Source: Hydrogenophaga sp.
GTDB lineage: Bacteria > Pseudomonadota > Gammaproteobacteria > Burkholderiales > Burkholderiaceae_C
Direction of reading: 5' to 3'
DNA: 60,281 bases
Assembly (NCBI RefSeq): GCF_022844385.1
Contig: NZ_JALHLX010000009.1
Location: forward strand, 1 to 60,281
A model generated the notes under the pieces. The model worked only from the letters and a program-made list of their open reading frames with translations. It had not been told where the DNA came from and did no database searches. The translations under genes and the position numbers were made by a program. Position 1 is the stretch's first letter. Each line of letters starts with the position of its first letter. Positions 1-9,112 of this stretch are shown in pieces.

Positions 1-41
1 CTTTGCATGCCAAGGCGATGTGCAGAAGCCCGGAAACGACG

Positions 42-64
42 AAGCCCTTGCAGATCAAGGGCTT
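42..64 (-). terminator. Intrinsic terminator of the tRNA-Arg locus
   Basis: A perfect 9-bp stem (AAGCCCTTG / CAAGGGCTT) closes a 5-nt loop directly downstream, on the minus strand, of the tRNA 3' end. The following minus-strand bases hold only a short T-rich stretch. Its position suggests it terminates the tRNA transcript and belongs to the native chromosome outside the island. Confidence 0.55.
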
Positions 65-73
65 GGACGTTGT

Positions 74-118
74 TGGTGCGGCTGGCGGGGATCGAACCCA
101 CGACCCTTGGCTTCGGAG
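74..118 (-). tRNA. 3' half of tRNA-Arg(CCG) at an island attachment junction
   Basis: On the minus strand the sequence reads as an anticodon loop CTCCGAA (anticodon CCG), a 3' anticodon stem GCCAA, a variable loop, a paired T stem GTGGG/CCCGC with loop TTCGATC, the acceptor strand CAGCCGC, the discriminator A and an encoded CCA. The expected 5' anticodon stem TTGGC is absent (GTGCC instead), so tRNA identity stops exactly at the anticodon loop. No D-arm or 5' acceptor strand follows. Tyrosine-recombinase elements typically cross over between anticodon loop and 3' end, so I read this as an attL/attR core. No second copy was found in the window, so the other junction lies elsewhere. Confidence 0.75.
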
Positions 119-488
119 GGCACTCCGATCGGTAGCGTTGCAAGGGTTTGGTGGATTTAGCACCCCAGCAGAAGTTGCTAATAGTCGTTGAATTTAATAG
201 AAATTCAGCCACTTCAAGGATGCACCAGTTTGGTCAAGTGATTCATTTAACGACGATCACCTGACCAATGCTATGGATCTCAAGCGGGAGTTTGGGGGAT
301 GGCGAACAATCCGTCAAACGATGCCGTCCTGACCATCGGCCCGCTTTCGCGGAACAGATCGCAATGGGCAGCCTCCCTTGCATCACCCGATTGATCTTGG
401 CCCCACGATCGGTGGCCCGGCTCGCTGTCGAAGATCAGTGACGCTGGTGAACGGGGTGCTTCACCAGCCGAAGGGCATTACCGGATAT
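119..488. other. Non-coding island edge, no recognisable gene
   Basis: This stretch lies between the broken tRNA and the hipBA promoter. No convincing reading frame, RNA or repeat is visible. It probably represents the terminal region of the integrated element, where recombinase arm sites would be expected, but none were identified. Confidence 0.4.
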
Positions 489-546
489 ACCGCTGTTTGA
501 CATTTAGCCTTTATGCCGCTAAGCTACATTTACTGGAAAAAGCGGT
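489..546 (+). promoter_or_regulatory. hipBA promoter with candidate HipB operators
   Basis: A perfect -35 hexamer TTGACA (497-502) is followed after 17 bp by TAAGCT (520-525), a weak -10. Between and over these lies an inverted repeat TTAGC-N9-GCTAA (504-522). A wider pair ACCGCT (489-494) and AGCGGT (541-546) flanks the promoter and ends just before the hipB start at 552. HipB-type antitoxins autorepress by binding inverted repeats over their promoter; which of these repeats is bound is inference. Confidence 0.5.
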
Positions 547-551
547 AACCA

Positions 552-818
552 ATGACCCATCGAACACAACCTCTGGTCATGGCCTCCCAGTTGGGAGTCG
601 TACTACAAGGCGCGCGCAAAAGCCTCAAGCTCACGCAGGCCCAGTTAGGCGAGCGACTCGGGCTGAGCCAGCGGCGCGTGTCTGAGCTCGAACGCGCTCC
701 GGGGACGTTGAGCGTTGACCAGCTCATGGCCCTGTGTGCCCTGTTGGGCCTGCAGTTGACCGTGCAGCCTCGCGAGCGTGCTCCACAGACGCCTGACGCC
801 AAGCCAGGCGAGTGGTAA
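552..818 (+). CDS. hipB: HipB-like antitoxin, Cro/CI-type HTH
   Basis: An 88-residue DNA-binding protein with a Cro/CI helix-turn-helix at about residues 19-70. The segment LTQAQLGERLGLSQRRVSELE is typical of the fold and is followed by the LSVDQLMALCALLGLQL helix that HipB proteins use for dimerisation. It lies 3 nt upstream of a hipA homologue, which is the standard antitoxin-first arrangement. It should bind and neutralise HipA and repress the operon through the inverted repeats at 489-546. The C-terminal tail is short and proline-rich. Confidence 0.9.
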   Translation: MTHRTQPLVMASQLGVVLQGARKSLKLTQAQLGERLGLSQRRVSELERAPGTLSVDQLMALCALLGLQLTVQPRERAPQTPDAKPGEW

Positions 819-821
819 GCC

Positions 822-2168
822 GTGGCCCGTCGCTCAAGTTCCCAGCCGCTGGCAGTCTGGACCAATGGGGAGTTGGTGGGTCACTGGACACCAACCACTC
901 GACGCCCGATGGAACTGCGCTACGAGGACAGTTGGCTGACCTCGCGCTCCGCTCGACCGCTGTCCTTGTCCCTGCCGCATCCTCTAATAGGTAACGAGCC
1001 CCTGAAGGGTGACCGCGTCGAACACTTCTTTGAAAATTTGCTCCCTGACAGCGGGGTTATTCGTAAGCGCCTCGCGCAGCGCTATTCCTCAGGCTCAGAA
1101 GATACGTTTGACTTGTTGGCTGCCATCGGGCGCGATTGCGTGGGGGCTGTGCAGCTACTCACCGTGGATGAGCCGCCGACCGGCTTCGACCGCATTGAAG
1201 GAGAGGTCCTGAACGATGAGGCCGTGGCAGCCCTGCTGCGTTCCACCGTTTCGAATGGCCAATTCGCTCACCGTGAGAAGGACCAGGATTTCCGAATCTC
1301 AATTGCGGGCGCCCAGGAGAAGACTGCCTTGCTGCGCCATGGCGAAAAGTGGATGCGCCCGGTGGGCGCCACACCCACCACCCACATCATCAAGCTCCCC
1401 CTGGGCCTGGTAGGCAACATGCAGGCAGACATGCGAACGTCTGTCCACAACGAGTGGCTGTGCCTGAAGTTCATGGAAGCGCTGGGTTTCGACGTCGCAA
1501 AAGCCGACATCGTGACCTTTGCAGACCACACGCCGGTATTGGTGGTCGAACGCTTCGATCGCAAGATGCACTCCTCGGGCACATGGATTCTTCGCCTTCC
1601 CCAGGAAGACTTCTGTCAGGCGCTGGGCGTGGGTCCTGCTCAAAAATACGAAGCCGACGGTGGACCAGGCGTTGAACGTCTCGCCCAAGTTCTCAGTGGC
1701 TCCCAAAACGCACGTACCGACCTGCGCACGCTGCTGGCCAGCCAGGTGGCGTTCTGGCTGCTGGCTGCCACGGACGGCCATGCGAAGAACTTCAGTATTC
1801 GTTTGCAAGCGGGCGGCACCTACTCGCTGACCCCTTTGTACGATGTCCTTTCCGCTTGGCCCATCATCGGCAAGGGGAAGAACCAGCTTGCATGGCGAAA
1901 CGCAAAACTCGCCATGGCGGTCAGCAGCAAGAATCGGCACTATGCGCTGGCCACCATCATGCGGCGCCATTTCAACGCCACTGCCATGAAGTGCGGCTGG
2001 GGCGAGAACGCCGAAGACATCATCAGCGAACTACTCAACAGGGTGGAGCTGGCCATCGCCGTCGTCACGCGGCAGATTCCCGTTGATTTCCCTATGGACG
2101 TTGCCGAGTCCATCTTCGAAGGTGTTCGCAGGCAAGCCCAACGGCTCAAGGCCCAGCCCATCACCTAG
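822..2168 (+). CDS. hipA: HipA-type serine/threonine kinase toxin
   Basis: A 448-residue HipA family kinase, full length for the family (E. coli HipA has 440). It has the N-terminal HipA/Couple domain, then near residue 160 the ISIAGAQEKT motif that holds the autophosphorylatable serine of the ejectable P-loop. The catalytic segment ATDGHAKNFS lies near residue 318 and the metal-binding YDVLSAWP near 343. Family members phosphorylate a translation target such as glutamyl-tRNA synthetase and cause growth arrest. The start is GTG, 3 nt after the hipB stop, so translation is probably coupled. All key motifs are present, so it looks active. The position at the island edge fits a stabilisation role. 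Confidence 0.92.
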   Translation: MARRSSSQPLAVWTNGELVGHWTPTTRRPMELRYEDSWLTSRSARPLSLSLPHPLIGNEPLKGDRVEHFFENLLPDSGVIRKRLAQRYSSGSEDTFDLLAAIGRDCVGAVQLLTVDEPPTGFDRIEGEVLNDEAVAALLRSTVSNGQFAHREKDQDFRISIAGAQEKTALLRHGEKWMRPVGATPTTHIIKLPLGLVGNMQADMRTSVHNEWLCLKFMEALGFDVAKADIVTFADHTPVLVVERFDRKMHSSGTWILRLPQEDFCQALGVGPAQKYEADGGPGVERLAQVLSGSQNARTDLRTLLASQVAFWLLAATDGHAKNFSIRLQAGGTYSLTPLYDVLSAWPIIGKGKNQLAWRNAKLAMAVSSKNRHYALATIMRRHFNATAMKCGWGENAEDIISELLNRVELAIAVVTRQIPVDFPMDVAESIFEGVRRQAQRLKAQPIT

Positions 2169-2377
2169 CCGGGCTCGGTTTAGTGGCCTCTTCCCAGTTG
2201 AGCCCTGGAACTGGTCACCCGCAATACGGCAGTTTAAATGGGTGCCCACGCTTGAACCTGAGAACGTGGTCGGATCGGCATGGTGCTAGCTGGCTTTGAT
2301 CCTTGACGTTCCTTTTCCGGCGATATCGAGGTGAAGACCCATCGTTAGGACACCCTCGTGTGGGCAAAACGAGGTCG

Positions 2378-5300
2378 ATGATCGTTCACATGACTTCGAC
2401 GCCTACCAAGCCTACACCAGCCACCCCAGGACCGTCAGGCGCAACCTACGTTCCAGACGACGACCGCATCGCAGAGATTGCTCGGGAATGGTTGCTGCAA
2501 GCATGCGGCTGTCCACCGAAGTGTGGCGGGTCACTTCTCTACTTGAAAGCCGTCGAATCGATGCTCGCAACCAATGACGAGCCCTGGCTGGAGAGTCGAG
2601 AAAAGTGGCAAGACCTGACGAAACAGACGGCTTCGAATCTACGCACAGCAGGGATCGTGAATGGGGACATCGCGACCGATGAGGACCGCAAGCATGTCCT
2701 CTGGGCTGAACTGCTGGATTGTATTCACCAGCGAGCAAAACCAGGGTGGGACGCTGCTGCTCGCAAAGTGGTGGACGCCACCTTTTTGCGGTGCTTGTTG
2801 ACCTGCGTGATGGAGAAGCGCTTGATCAACCCTGAGTTGCTCAGCGGTTTTCGCCAACTCTACAAAGTCAAAACTTACACAAAGACGAAGGCTCAATACT
2901 GGCATCCCCTGCTGGAGGGGATGTCGAAGAACGTCGACCTGCGCGAATGGTTGGAAGAGAAGCCACGAACTCCTGTGGTCGAGAACTTCTGCCGCAAGCT
3001 CATCCCACTTTCCACGCATCACATTGCACCGCCCCAGGATCGCGCAAACGCCTGCGCCTCGCAAGAGCAACGCGCTGATGTCAAAGATACAACTGTGGAT
3101 GCAACGCATCCCGGCGCGAAATCAACGGATGAATCGCGCAATGGGACGTCGCAGGACAGTTTTCGCCTTGACGAGACCTCCGAAAAACAGGAGCGAAGCC
3201 CATTCAGGCAAGGGGACGCCATCCTCCCGAAACTGGCTCAACTGAGCTGGTTCGACGGCAAGGAATCGCGAAGAGCTCAAGAGAATTGGGACTGCGTAAC
3301 CACCCAGCAAGCCACGCAGCTTGCAGCCTCTCTGGCCACAAGCCTGAGAGAGGCAGGTTCTGAAGACGAAATGGGTCCAATACTTCTGGCAATGACGCTG
3401 TTCAGCACCTCAATGCCGCTTAACGTGCTGCTCAACGTCCCGACTACGCGCTCCCGTGACCTCTACTTCGATCCACGGGGAGGCTACGTTGCCTTCTCGC
3501 GAGAATACTATCTGGCTATTCTCAGCCCGAGCACCTTCGCCGATGAATTCCGAGCCAGAGAGTGGCTCGAAACCGATACCGAAATCCGAATCCCGCTCAG
3601 CATCTGCGTTCACCAAGGCTGGTCCCGCCTCGCCAACTCAAGGCCAGATGCGAAGTACGTGATCGACCTGCTGTGCCCACCCGCACAGACGGGTGACGCA
3701 AAGGTGCTTCATCGAAGGGTCGGAGAACTGCTCAAGCAACTTAGTGTGGATGAGCTTGTCATTTTTCCTGGCAAGCTGGCTCGATCGATGGGGCCACTCG
3801 CCACGGAGATTCTTGGCGACACACAGTTCGTATCACTGATCACACGAAATCCAGGGCTGACCAGCACGGGTGCGCAGCACTACGTCCATTTTCCAGACCG
3901 CTTCGTACACAAGCTCTGTGATCGCCTGTACGCCAAGATCGGTTGGGGCGGCGCACAGCCGTTGCCCCTTCGACTTGCCGATGCCTTCGACCAGCTACCG
4001 TCAGTTGATCAAGTGAGGTACGGACTTCAAGCAATTGAGAACAAAGCCCATCAATGCGCGGTCGTCATCAAAAGCAGCACGGTGGAAGATGAGTTGATCG
4101 CTGCCTTCAACCAACTGTGTGAGCTGAGCGCTTTTCTGGTGAATTTTTGTTTGGCTGGTCGCGGATCAAAGATCGAAAGGTTGCGCAACGGTGATGTGAT
4201 GGTCAGCGGGGAATATGTCCATCTCGCCGACAAGCATGTTGACGGCGGAGGCGGTTCGCGTCTGATCGGAAAAATTCCGTTCTTGGTGCACGTGATCATG
4301 CGACACCTGGGCGCGCAGCTGCTGGTCTGCAAGAAGCTCGCAGGACTTTTCACGAAAAACTCCGGTGACTCTTTTAAAGAACTCGCAAAGGGTGAGCTCC
4401 GATTCGACGCGACATTTTTTCAGAAGATTCAAAAACGTCAGTCTTCGCTTGAACGTACATACCTGTATGCGGACGCAATCGAGCGCGTTTCGCAAGCATT
4501 CTTGGGTGCCTCAAAGAACATCGGCCGTCATCTTGTCGTCACCCATTGGTCGCTACAAGGGCATGACGACCTGGTCCTGCGTGCGATCACGGGACACGGA
4601 AGCATCGGAAACGAAATCCCTGCCCGCTGCGGCATGTATTCCCCACTCACTCTCCTTCAAAAAACGGGCGAGAACCTTCGAAACCTGCATGCCCAGTGGC
4701 TACCGAAAGAGATCCCATGCCCATTCCCCACCGTTCAGTTCCAGCTGCAGCGGCTCCCCTTGGGATTGATCGCGAAAAACTACAGGGGCCACAGGACTTG
4801 GATTGAACGTCCGACGGTAGCGCCCGCCTTCAATCAATTGCATCTCGCCAGCAAGCTTGCAATAGAGGAAGTTCGGCAAAGGCTCCTAAACGGGATCGTG
4901 CCTTCCAACTCTGCAAGCGGGCTACTGCTGCATCTGATGGTTTTCGACGGATTTCATGAGCCAAACGACCACGCTCACATATTTCAAGTTGGCCCTGAAG
5001 GTGCCGGTCTTGAAAAAAACAACACGGCACTGGCATTCAAGCGTGCTGGGTCCATTCACCGAATCCGGGTCGCGTTGACCACCGTCACCGCCAGCTATCT
5101 CAAACGCTTCAGGTTCGAAGCAATACCTGCACTTGAGGACATCACCAAATTGCAGATGGACATCGCAGTTTGGCTGAACGCAGAAGTCGCGTGTTTTGCA
5201 GCTCAACCAAAGCGAGCTCAAAGTTCCACCGCACAAGAATATCTACAGCTGACTGCATGCGCATCGCTCACCTTTGATTTGGAGGTCCCGAGTGCACTTC

Positions 5301-7549
5301 AAATTGCGTATGAGCCACTGAATCAAACTGCAACTCTTGATGACTTCTCAAGCGGGTGTTTGTACGGAGTTGAAGGTCAGCCCTATGGTGAACCCTACAA
5401 GGCCTTCTTCCGCAGTGGATCAGGTCGCGAGGATCTGCGAATCATCTGCGCAGCCGTCAATCACTGCGCGGACTCATCAAAAAAACTGGGGGAAGAGAAG
5501 GCTCGCGCCAGCCTGCTTCGCCTCATGCTGAAAGAAAGCGGTTTTCAGGGATCCGACACAGTCGCAGGCATGTTGATTGATGCCATTCTGAAGAACCTCG
5601 AGCACATCCATGATGGTCGTTCCTCGAAGATCCAGATCAGCTCCACGGCAACGTATCTAAGTGCACTGCTGCCCACGCTGGAAGCTTGGTCTGACTTCCA
5701 CCCACACTCGAGCTCGAATGAGGAGTGGACCGAGTTTTTAAAGGAGCTGGTAAGCGGCGTCCATGCAGAAGCTCGTGCTCAGTCTGACGTTCTGGTGTCA
5801 ATGAGAGCCGAAAGGTACCGCAGTGCTGGCCTCTGGCTAACGTCCAGGCTGAAAGAGTGCGGGTATGAAGTACCGCTAAATCGACTGGCGGGGTGGCTTG
5901 GTGAGACCCAAAACTTCAAGTCCACAACTTGCATTGCATTGATCGAAAGCCATCAGCTTGAGAATGCTCGCGTGCAAGTGGTGAACAGTCACCCCATGGA
6001 TCGCTTGCGCCAGAAGCAGGCAAATGCCATGTTTCATGTGCTCGAAGACGGCCCGTTTCGATGGATGGAGGCTGCAGCAGTAGGAGGTTCCGATCTGCTT
6101 TTAGAAGACTCCAAGATTGTCATCAGGACTCATGGCTTTAGCCATCTGAAGTCGGATGCATCTTTTCGCTTGGTCCCAATGACGAAGCAGACACTCGAAG
6201 CTTTGCAAGACCTTTTGGCTACCAATCGGGAGCTACACCTCCAGGCAGAAGTCGGTGATCTTCTCTTCGCATCCAAAAAGGACGGTGTGGTGTCCCTGGC
6301 AGGCATTGACTGGCTGCACGACGAGATCACCCGGGCGATGTTTCGCGTGACAGGAAACCCAAGGACTCGGATCCATTCAGCACGCGCCATGGCCGCCTGT
6401 GAGCTTGCATTCCAAGATTGGATCGAGAGCATCCGCCAAATAGCAAGCGGTTCAATGGATGCTGCTGACCTCCGTGAGCGGTTCGCATACGACCACAGCA
6501 CCGCTTGGCAGTTGCATCGGGCTGCGACGATCTGCGGTCATTCCGCACCAGAGGTAACGATCGATCACTACTTTGGCTCAGCCCTGCAGGTGAGGAGCAT
6601 GTACTTAGAAAGTCAAGTTACACAGCAAAAAGTACCAAACTGGGCATTTAAATCGATCAACCGGACGCGATGGGCATGGAGATCGCAAACACGCAGGGAC
6701 TCCACCTTGCCAAGAACGCCGTGGCCGTTCATCAGGAGGGAGCTTTGTGCACTGCACCTTGGGTCATTGGGAAAGCGAACTGCACCAACCACAGCGACTT
6801 CCGTCGTCACGGGTCCACCGCCCCTAGCAGGGAAGGACGAGCGTCTATATCCGGAGCCTACTCCCACAGTTCTAACGAAACTTAATGGGCTGACGTCGAG
6901 TATTCCAGTCAGTCAGGCAGTTCGCTATGTCGCGTTGCGGCTTATGGAAGAGGAGCTTCCTACTTGTATGGCCTACACAGGACTGCCACACGCTGCTTGC
7001 CTACAGCTCGAGGAGCTTTTAGGAGGCGAGAAGACCACCCCTTTAAAGTGTTCGGATGTTGCATTCTTCCCTTTAACTTCGCTGACGGCGGTGACCCGCT
7101 CGCAGCTGCGGAAGAAATTGAAGATCGGCAGTTCGGATGAAATTGCTCATCTTATTTGCAAGCCGGATGGTCTTGCGCTGTGCAGAGATTTGCTAGACCT
7201 GCTTGAACGCAGGCAAGTTGGGTCCGACTGGGAGGCAAAGCTGTTCGCATCTGGACGCGCTCTCGTCGCCGCCGGTCTGGGCCTTCGTGTCGTACGGGAT
7301 GGCCGAGAGCAAGACGCCTTTATGAATATGCGTCTGCATGGCAAACCAGGCGTTTTCAACGGGAATTACGCAGACGACGTTGGTCCCATTCCTCGGTTCT
7401 TTGTGGTTATGCAAAGTCAGCCCGAGAACAAACGGTCGATGGGTGTCCTTTCCCCTCTGACAAGTCTTCTTTGTTTAGCCAGAGTGTGGCTATCCACCAA
7501 AGGGGTTGGCTTGTCCCTCGACCTCGATCCAGGTGTTTTAAGCAGCTAA
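2378..7549 (+). CDS. Giant protein with two tyrosine-recombinase-like folds
   Basis: An uninterrupted frame of about 1,723 residues. Near residues 590-755 an integrase-like fold is visible: an AGRGSKIERL arginine box, a GRHLVVTHW segment where HxxR should be (the Arg appears lost), then ITGHGSIGNE and a tyrosine in RCGMYS. Near residues 1225-1400 a second fold carries every catalytic element: Arg in FRWMEAA, a Lys-containing beta hairpin, HSAR (HxxR), GHSAPEV and a terminal tyrosine in IDHYFG. About 320 further residues follow with no motif I know. The second fold therefore looks catalytically competent and the first degenerate. The start is uncertain: TTG 2303, GTG 2360 (with AGGA upstream), ATG 2378 and ATG 2390 are all in frame. 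GC content is lower than in the catabolic regions. The recombinase assignment is my motif reading and was not searched. Confidence 0.6.
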   Translation: MIVHMTSTPTKPTPATPGPSGATYVPDDDRIAEIAREWLLQACGCPPKCGGSLLYLKAVESMLATNDEPWLESREKWQDLTKQTASNLRTAGIVNGDIATDEDRKHVLWAELLDCIHQRAKPGWDAAARKVVDATFLRCLLTCVMEKRLINPELLSGFRQLYKVKTYTKTKAQYWHPLLEGMSKNVDLREWLEEKPRTPVVENFCRKLIPLSTHHIAPPQDRANACASQEQRADVKDTTVDATHPGAKSTDESRNGTSQDSFRLDETSEKQERSPFRQGDAILPKLAQLSWFDGKESRRAQENWDCVTTQQATQLAASLATSLREAGSEDEMGPILLAMTLFSTSMPLNVLLNVPTTRSRDLYFDPRGGYVAFSREYYLAILSPSTFADEFRAREWLETDTEIRIPLSICVHQGWSRLANSRPDAKYVIDLLCPPAQTGDAKVLHRRVGELLKQLSVDELVIFPGKLARSMGPLATEILGDTQFVSLITRNPGLTSTGAQHYVHFPDRFVHKLCDRLYAKIGWGGAQPLPLRLADAFDQLPSVDQVRYGLQAIENKAHQCAVVIKSSTVEDELIAAFNQLCELSAFLVNFCLAGRGSKIERLRNGDVMVSGEYVHLADKHVDGGGGSRLIGKIPFLVHVIMRHLGAQLLVCKKLAGLFTKNSGDSFKELAKGELRFDATFFQKIQKRQSSLERTYLYADAIERVSQAFLGASKNIGRHLVVTHWSLQGHDDLVLRAITGHGSIGNEIPARCGMYSPLTLLQKTGENLRNLHAQWLPKEIPCPFPTVQFQLQRLPLGLIAKNYRGHRTWIERPTVAPAFNQLHLASKLAIEEVRQRLLNGIVPSNSASGLLLHLMVFDGFHEPNDHAHIFQVGPEGAGLEKNNTALAFKRAGSIHRIRVALTTVTASYLKRFRFEAIPALEDITKLQMDIAVWLNAEVACFAAQPKRAQSSTAQEYLQLTACASLTFDLEVPSALQIAYEPLNQTATLDDFSSGCLYGVEGQPYGEPYKAFFRSGSGREDLRIICAAVNHCADSSKKLGEEKARASLLRLMLKESGFQGSDTVAGMLIDAILKNLEHIHDGRSSKIQISSTATYLSALLPTLEAWSDFHPHSSSNEEWTEFLKELVSGVHAEARAQSDVLVSMRAERYRSAGLWLTSRLKECGYEVPLNRLAGWLGETQNFKSTTCIALIESHQLENARVQVVNSHPMDRLRQKQANAMFHVLEDGPFRWMEAAAVGGSDLLLEDSKIVIRTHGFSHLKSDASFRLVPMTKQTLEALQDLLATNRELHLQAEVGDLLFASKKDGVVSLAGIDWLHDEITRAMFRVTGNPRTRIHSARAMAACELAFQDWIESIRQIASGSMDAADLRERFAYDHSTAWQLHRAATICGHSAPEVTIDHYFGSALQVRSMYLESQVTQQKVPNWAFKSINRTRWAWRSQTRRDSTLPRTPWPFIRRELCALHLGSLGKRTAPTTATSVVTGPPPLAGKDERLYPEPTPTVLTKLNGLTSSIPVSQAVRYVALRLMEEELPTCMAYTGLPHAACLQLEELLGGEKTTPLKCSDVAFFPLTSLTAVTRSQLRKKLKIGSSDEIAHLICKPDGLALCRDLLDLLERRQVGSDWEAKLFASGRALVAAGLGLRVVRDGREQDAFMNMRLHGKPGVFNGNYADDVGPIPRFFVVMQSQPENKRSMGVLSPLTSLLCLARVWLSTKGVGLSLDLDPGVLSS

Positions 7550-7573
7550 ACCGAACAAAGCACAGTCACAACT

Positions 7574-8476
7574 ATGAATGAAGATCCACTCAAATCAAAC
7601 CCGCCGCAAGACATCAACGTCTTTCGTGTTTTGAACAACAAGGCTGCAGTGAATCCTTTACTTCAAGAAGGCAAATACTGCAGCGCGACTGAAGTCCTTT
7701 CTGCTCTGCGTGATCTGATTAACACTGCAAGTCAAGCATCGAGCACAGGATGCGAGCCATTCTTTCCGAAAGAGGTTGTCGATCAGCTATCTGTCGTAAT
7801 GGTACCAATCAAAAAACAAGGTACCTATTCAAGTCAACCTTCTTTGATCGATCCAGACGATGAGGAAGGGGACGAGGATCCCTTAGAGAAGCTCGTGAAT
7901 AAGCACAGCGTAGTCTCGTCCGTCGTGAACGCCTGGCAAGGCAAAAAGATCAAAACTATTCAAGATTTCTTCGAGCACCTGAAGGCAGCTAAAGCTCCAC
8001 GACTCGCTGCATCTTGGGTAAAGCTCCTCGGGCCAAACAAAGTAGAGATCATCCGTGATGGCAAACCAACACTGGTCATACCTGCTTCCAGCGAGCTTCC
8101 GAAGTTCCTGCCTAGCGACAACATGCTGGGCATTGTTGCAAAGCCATCAGGAGGCTTCGATGACGAACGGCATCAGGGAACCATGATGGTCATTGGGGTT
8201 CCCTCAGGTCAGGAAGTCATCATTCCCCTCGGAACCCAGTTGTTGGTGAGCTGTACCGATGACAAATTCCGGCAGGAAATACTTCTTGCTCAGGCAACTC
8301 ATTGCCACCTCAAGTTGGACTTGACGGTTCCCAAGGTGCCGCTGACGACAAAGCTTCGCTCGCTTGAATGTGGCTTGCTTGGTTTGAAACTGGTCAAGAC
8401 GGAGCAGGCAGCTCGGTCTCTGCCGGATTTTCAACAGTTGACTCTAGATTTCGGGAAGCCGACAGACTTCACCTGA
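7574..8476 (+). CDS. Hypothetical protein, partner of the giant recombinase-like gene
   Basis: A 300-residue soluble protein of unknown function, starting 25 nt after the giant gene and on the same strand, so probably co-transcribed. There is no signal peptide or membrane segment. A strongly acidic patch (DPDDEEGDEDP) lies near residue 95. The C-terminal half is rich in short beta-type segments (residues about 165-260) and may be a beta domain. I do not recognise a family. Its tight linkage suggests it works with the giant protein or regulates it, which is inference only. Confidence 0.6.
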   Translation: MNEDPLKSNPPQDINVFRVLNNKAAVNPLLQEGKYCSATEVLSALRDLINTASQASSTGCEPFFPKEVVDQLSVVMVPIKKQGTYSSQPSLIDPDDEEGDEDPLEKLVNKHSVVSSVVNAWQGKKIKTIQDFFEHLKAAKAPRLAASWVKLLGPNKVEIIRDGKPTLVIPASSELPKFLPSDNMLGIVAKPSGGFDDERHQGTMMVIGVPSGQEVIIPLGTQLLVSCTDDKFRQEILLAQATHCHLKLDLTVPKVPLTTKLRSLECGLLGLKLVKTEQAARSLPDFQQLTLDFGKPTDFT

Positions 8477-8594
8477 TCAGTGTCAGATGGAAGACACCCT
8501 TCCGCGGTACCGTAGCGCTTCAACTGGGACCAAAGATCACCATGATGTGATTCGCACCCAAACTTCAACAGCGGCACGGCGTAACATATGCCAT

Positions 8595-9062
8595 ATGAGT
8601 ACCTTTGCAGAATCCTTTAAACGCGAAATCGCCCGTGTCGCTCGAAAAGAGCTGCGCGAAGAGATCACCGCCCTTCGCAAGAGCGCTGCTGCTCAACGCA
8701 CGGAAGTTTCCGCATTGAAGAAGCAGATCAGTGGCCTGCAGTCACAGGTCAAGAAGTTGTCGAAAGTACAGGGGGCGCAGCCCAAGAAGACACTGCCTCT
8801 GGAGGCTCTCGCAGTCAGGGCAGAACAAAAAGGAAAACCTGGGCGCAAGGCGGTCTTCACGGCCGAGCGCCTCAAAACCAACCGCGCTCGCCTGGGGTTC
8901 ACTCAAGACCAAATGGCCAGATTGCTGGAGGTCTCTGCACTGTCGATCTGGAAGTGGGAATCCGGCGGTGCAGCGCCGCGGGCTTCACGGGTCCCTCAGA
9001 TTCTCCAGCGGCTTGCCTTGGGCAAACGTGAAGCATTGACTCTCATCACCGAGGTCGAATGA
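8595..9062 (+). CDS. Coiled-coil plus HTH transcriptional regulator
   Basis: A 155-residue protein. Residues about 5-65 form a charged coiled coil (heptads through ELREEITALRKS and QISGLQSQVKKL). Residues about 92-150 form a Cro/CI-type HTH, with RLGFTQDQMARLLEVS as the core and LSIWKWESG as the recognition region. I chose the ATG at 8595 because the family begins MSTFAES-like and the 36 upstream residues look unstructured; an in-frame ATG also exists at 8487. It is the third gene in the direction of the giant protein gene and may autoregulate that unit or act as a DNA-binding accessory factor. Confidence 0.75.
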   Translation: MSTFAESFKREIARVARKELREEITALRKSAAAQRTEVSALKKQISGLQSQVKKLSKVQGAQPKKTLPLEALAVRAEQKGKPGRKAVFTAERLKTNRARLGFTQDQMARLLEVSALSIWKWESGGAAPRASRVPQILQRLALGKREALTLITEVE

Positions 9063-9112
9063 CGATGGGCTTTGTCTAACCCGAGATCTTTGAGTTTCAT
9101 ATGCAGTCAAGC

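Noticed and set aside
1299..1970. 223-codon minus-strand frame across hipA
   Set aside because: Shadow of hipA, whose kinase motifs are complete.
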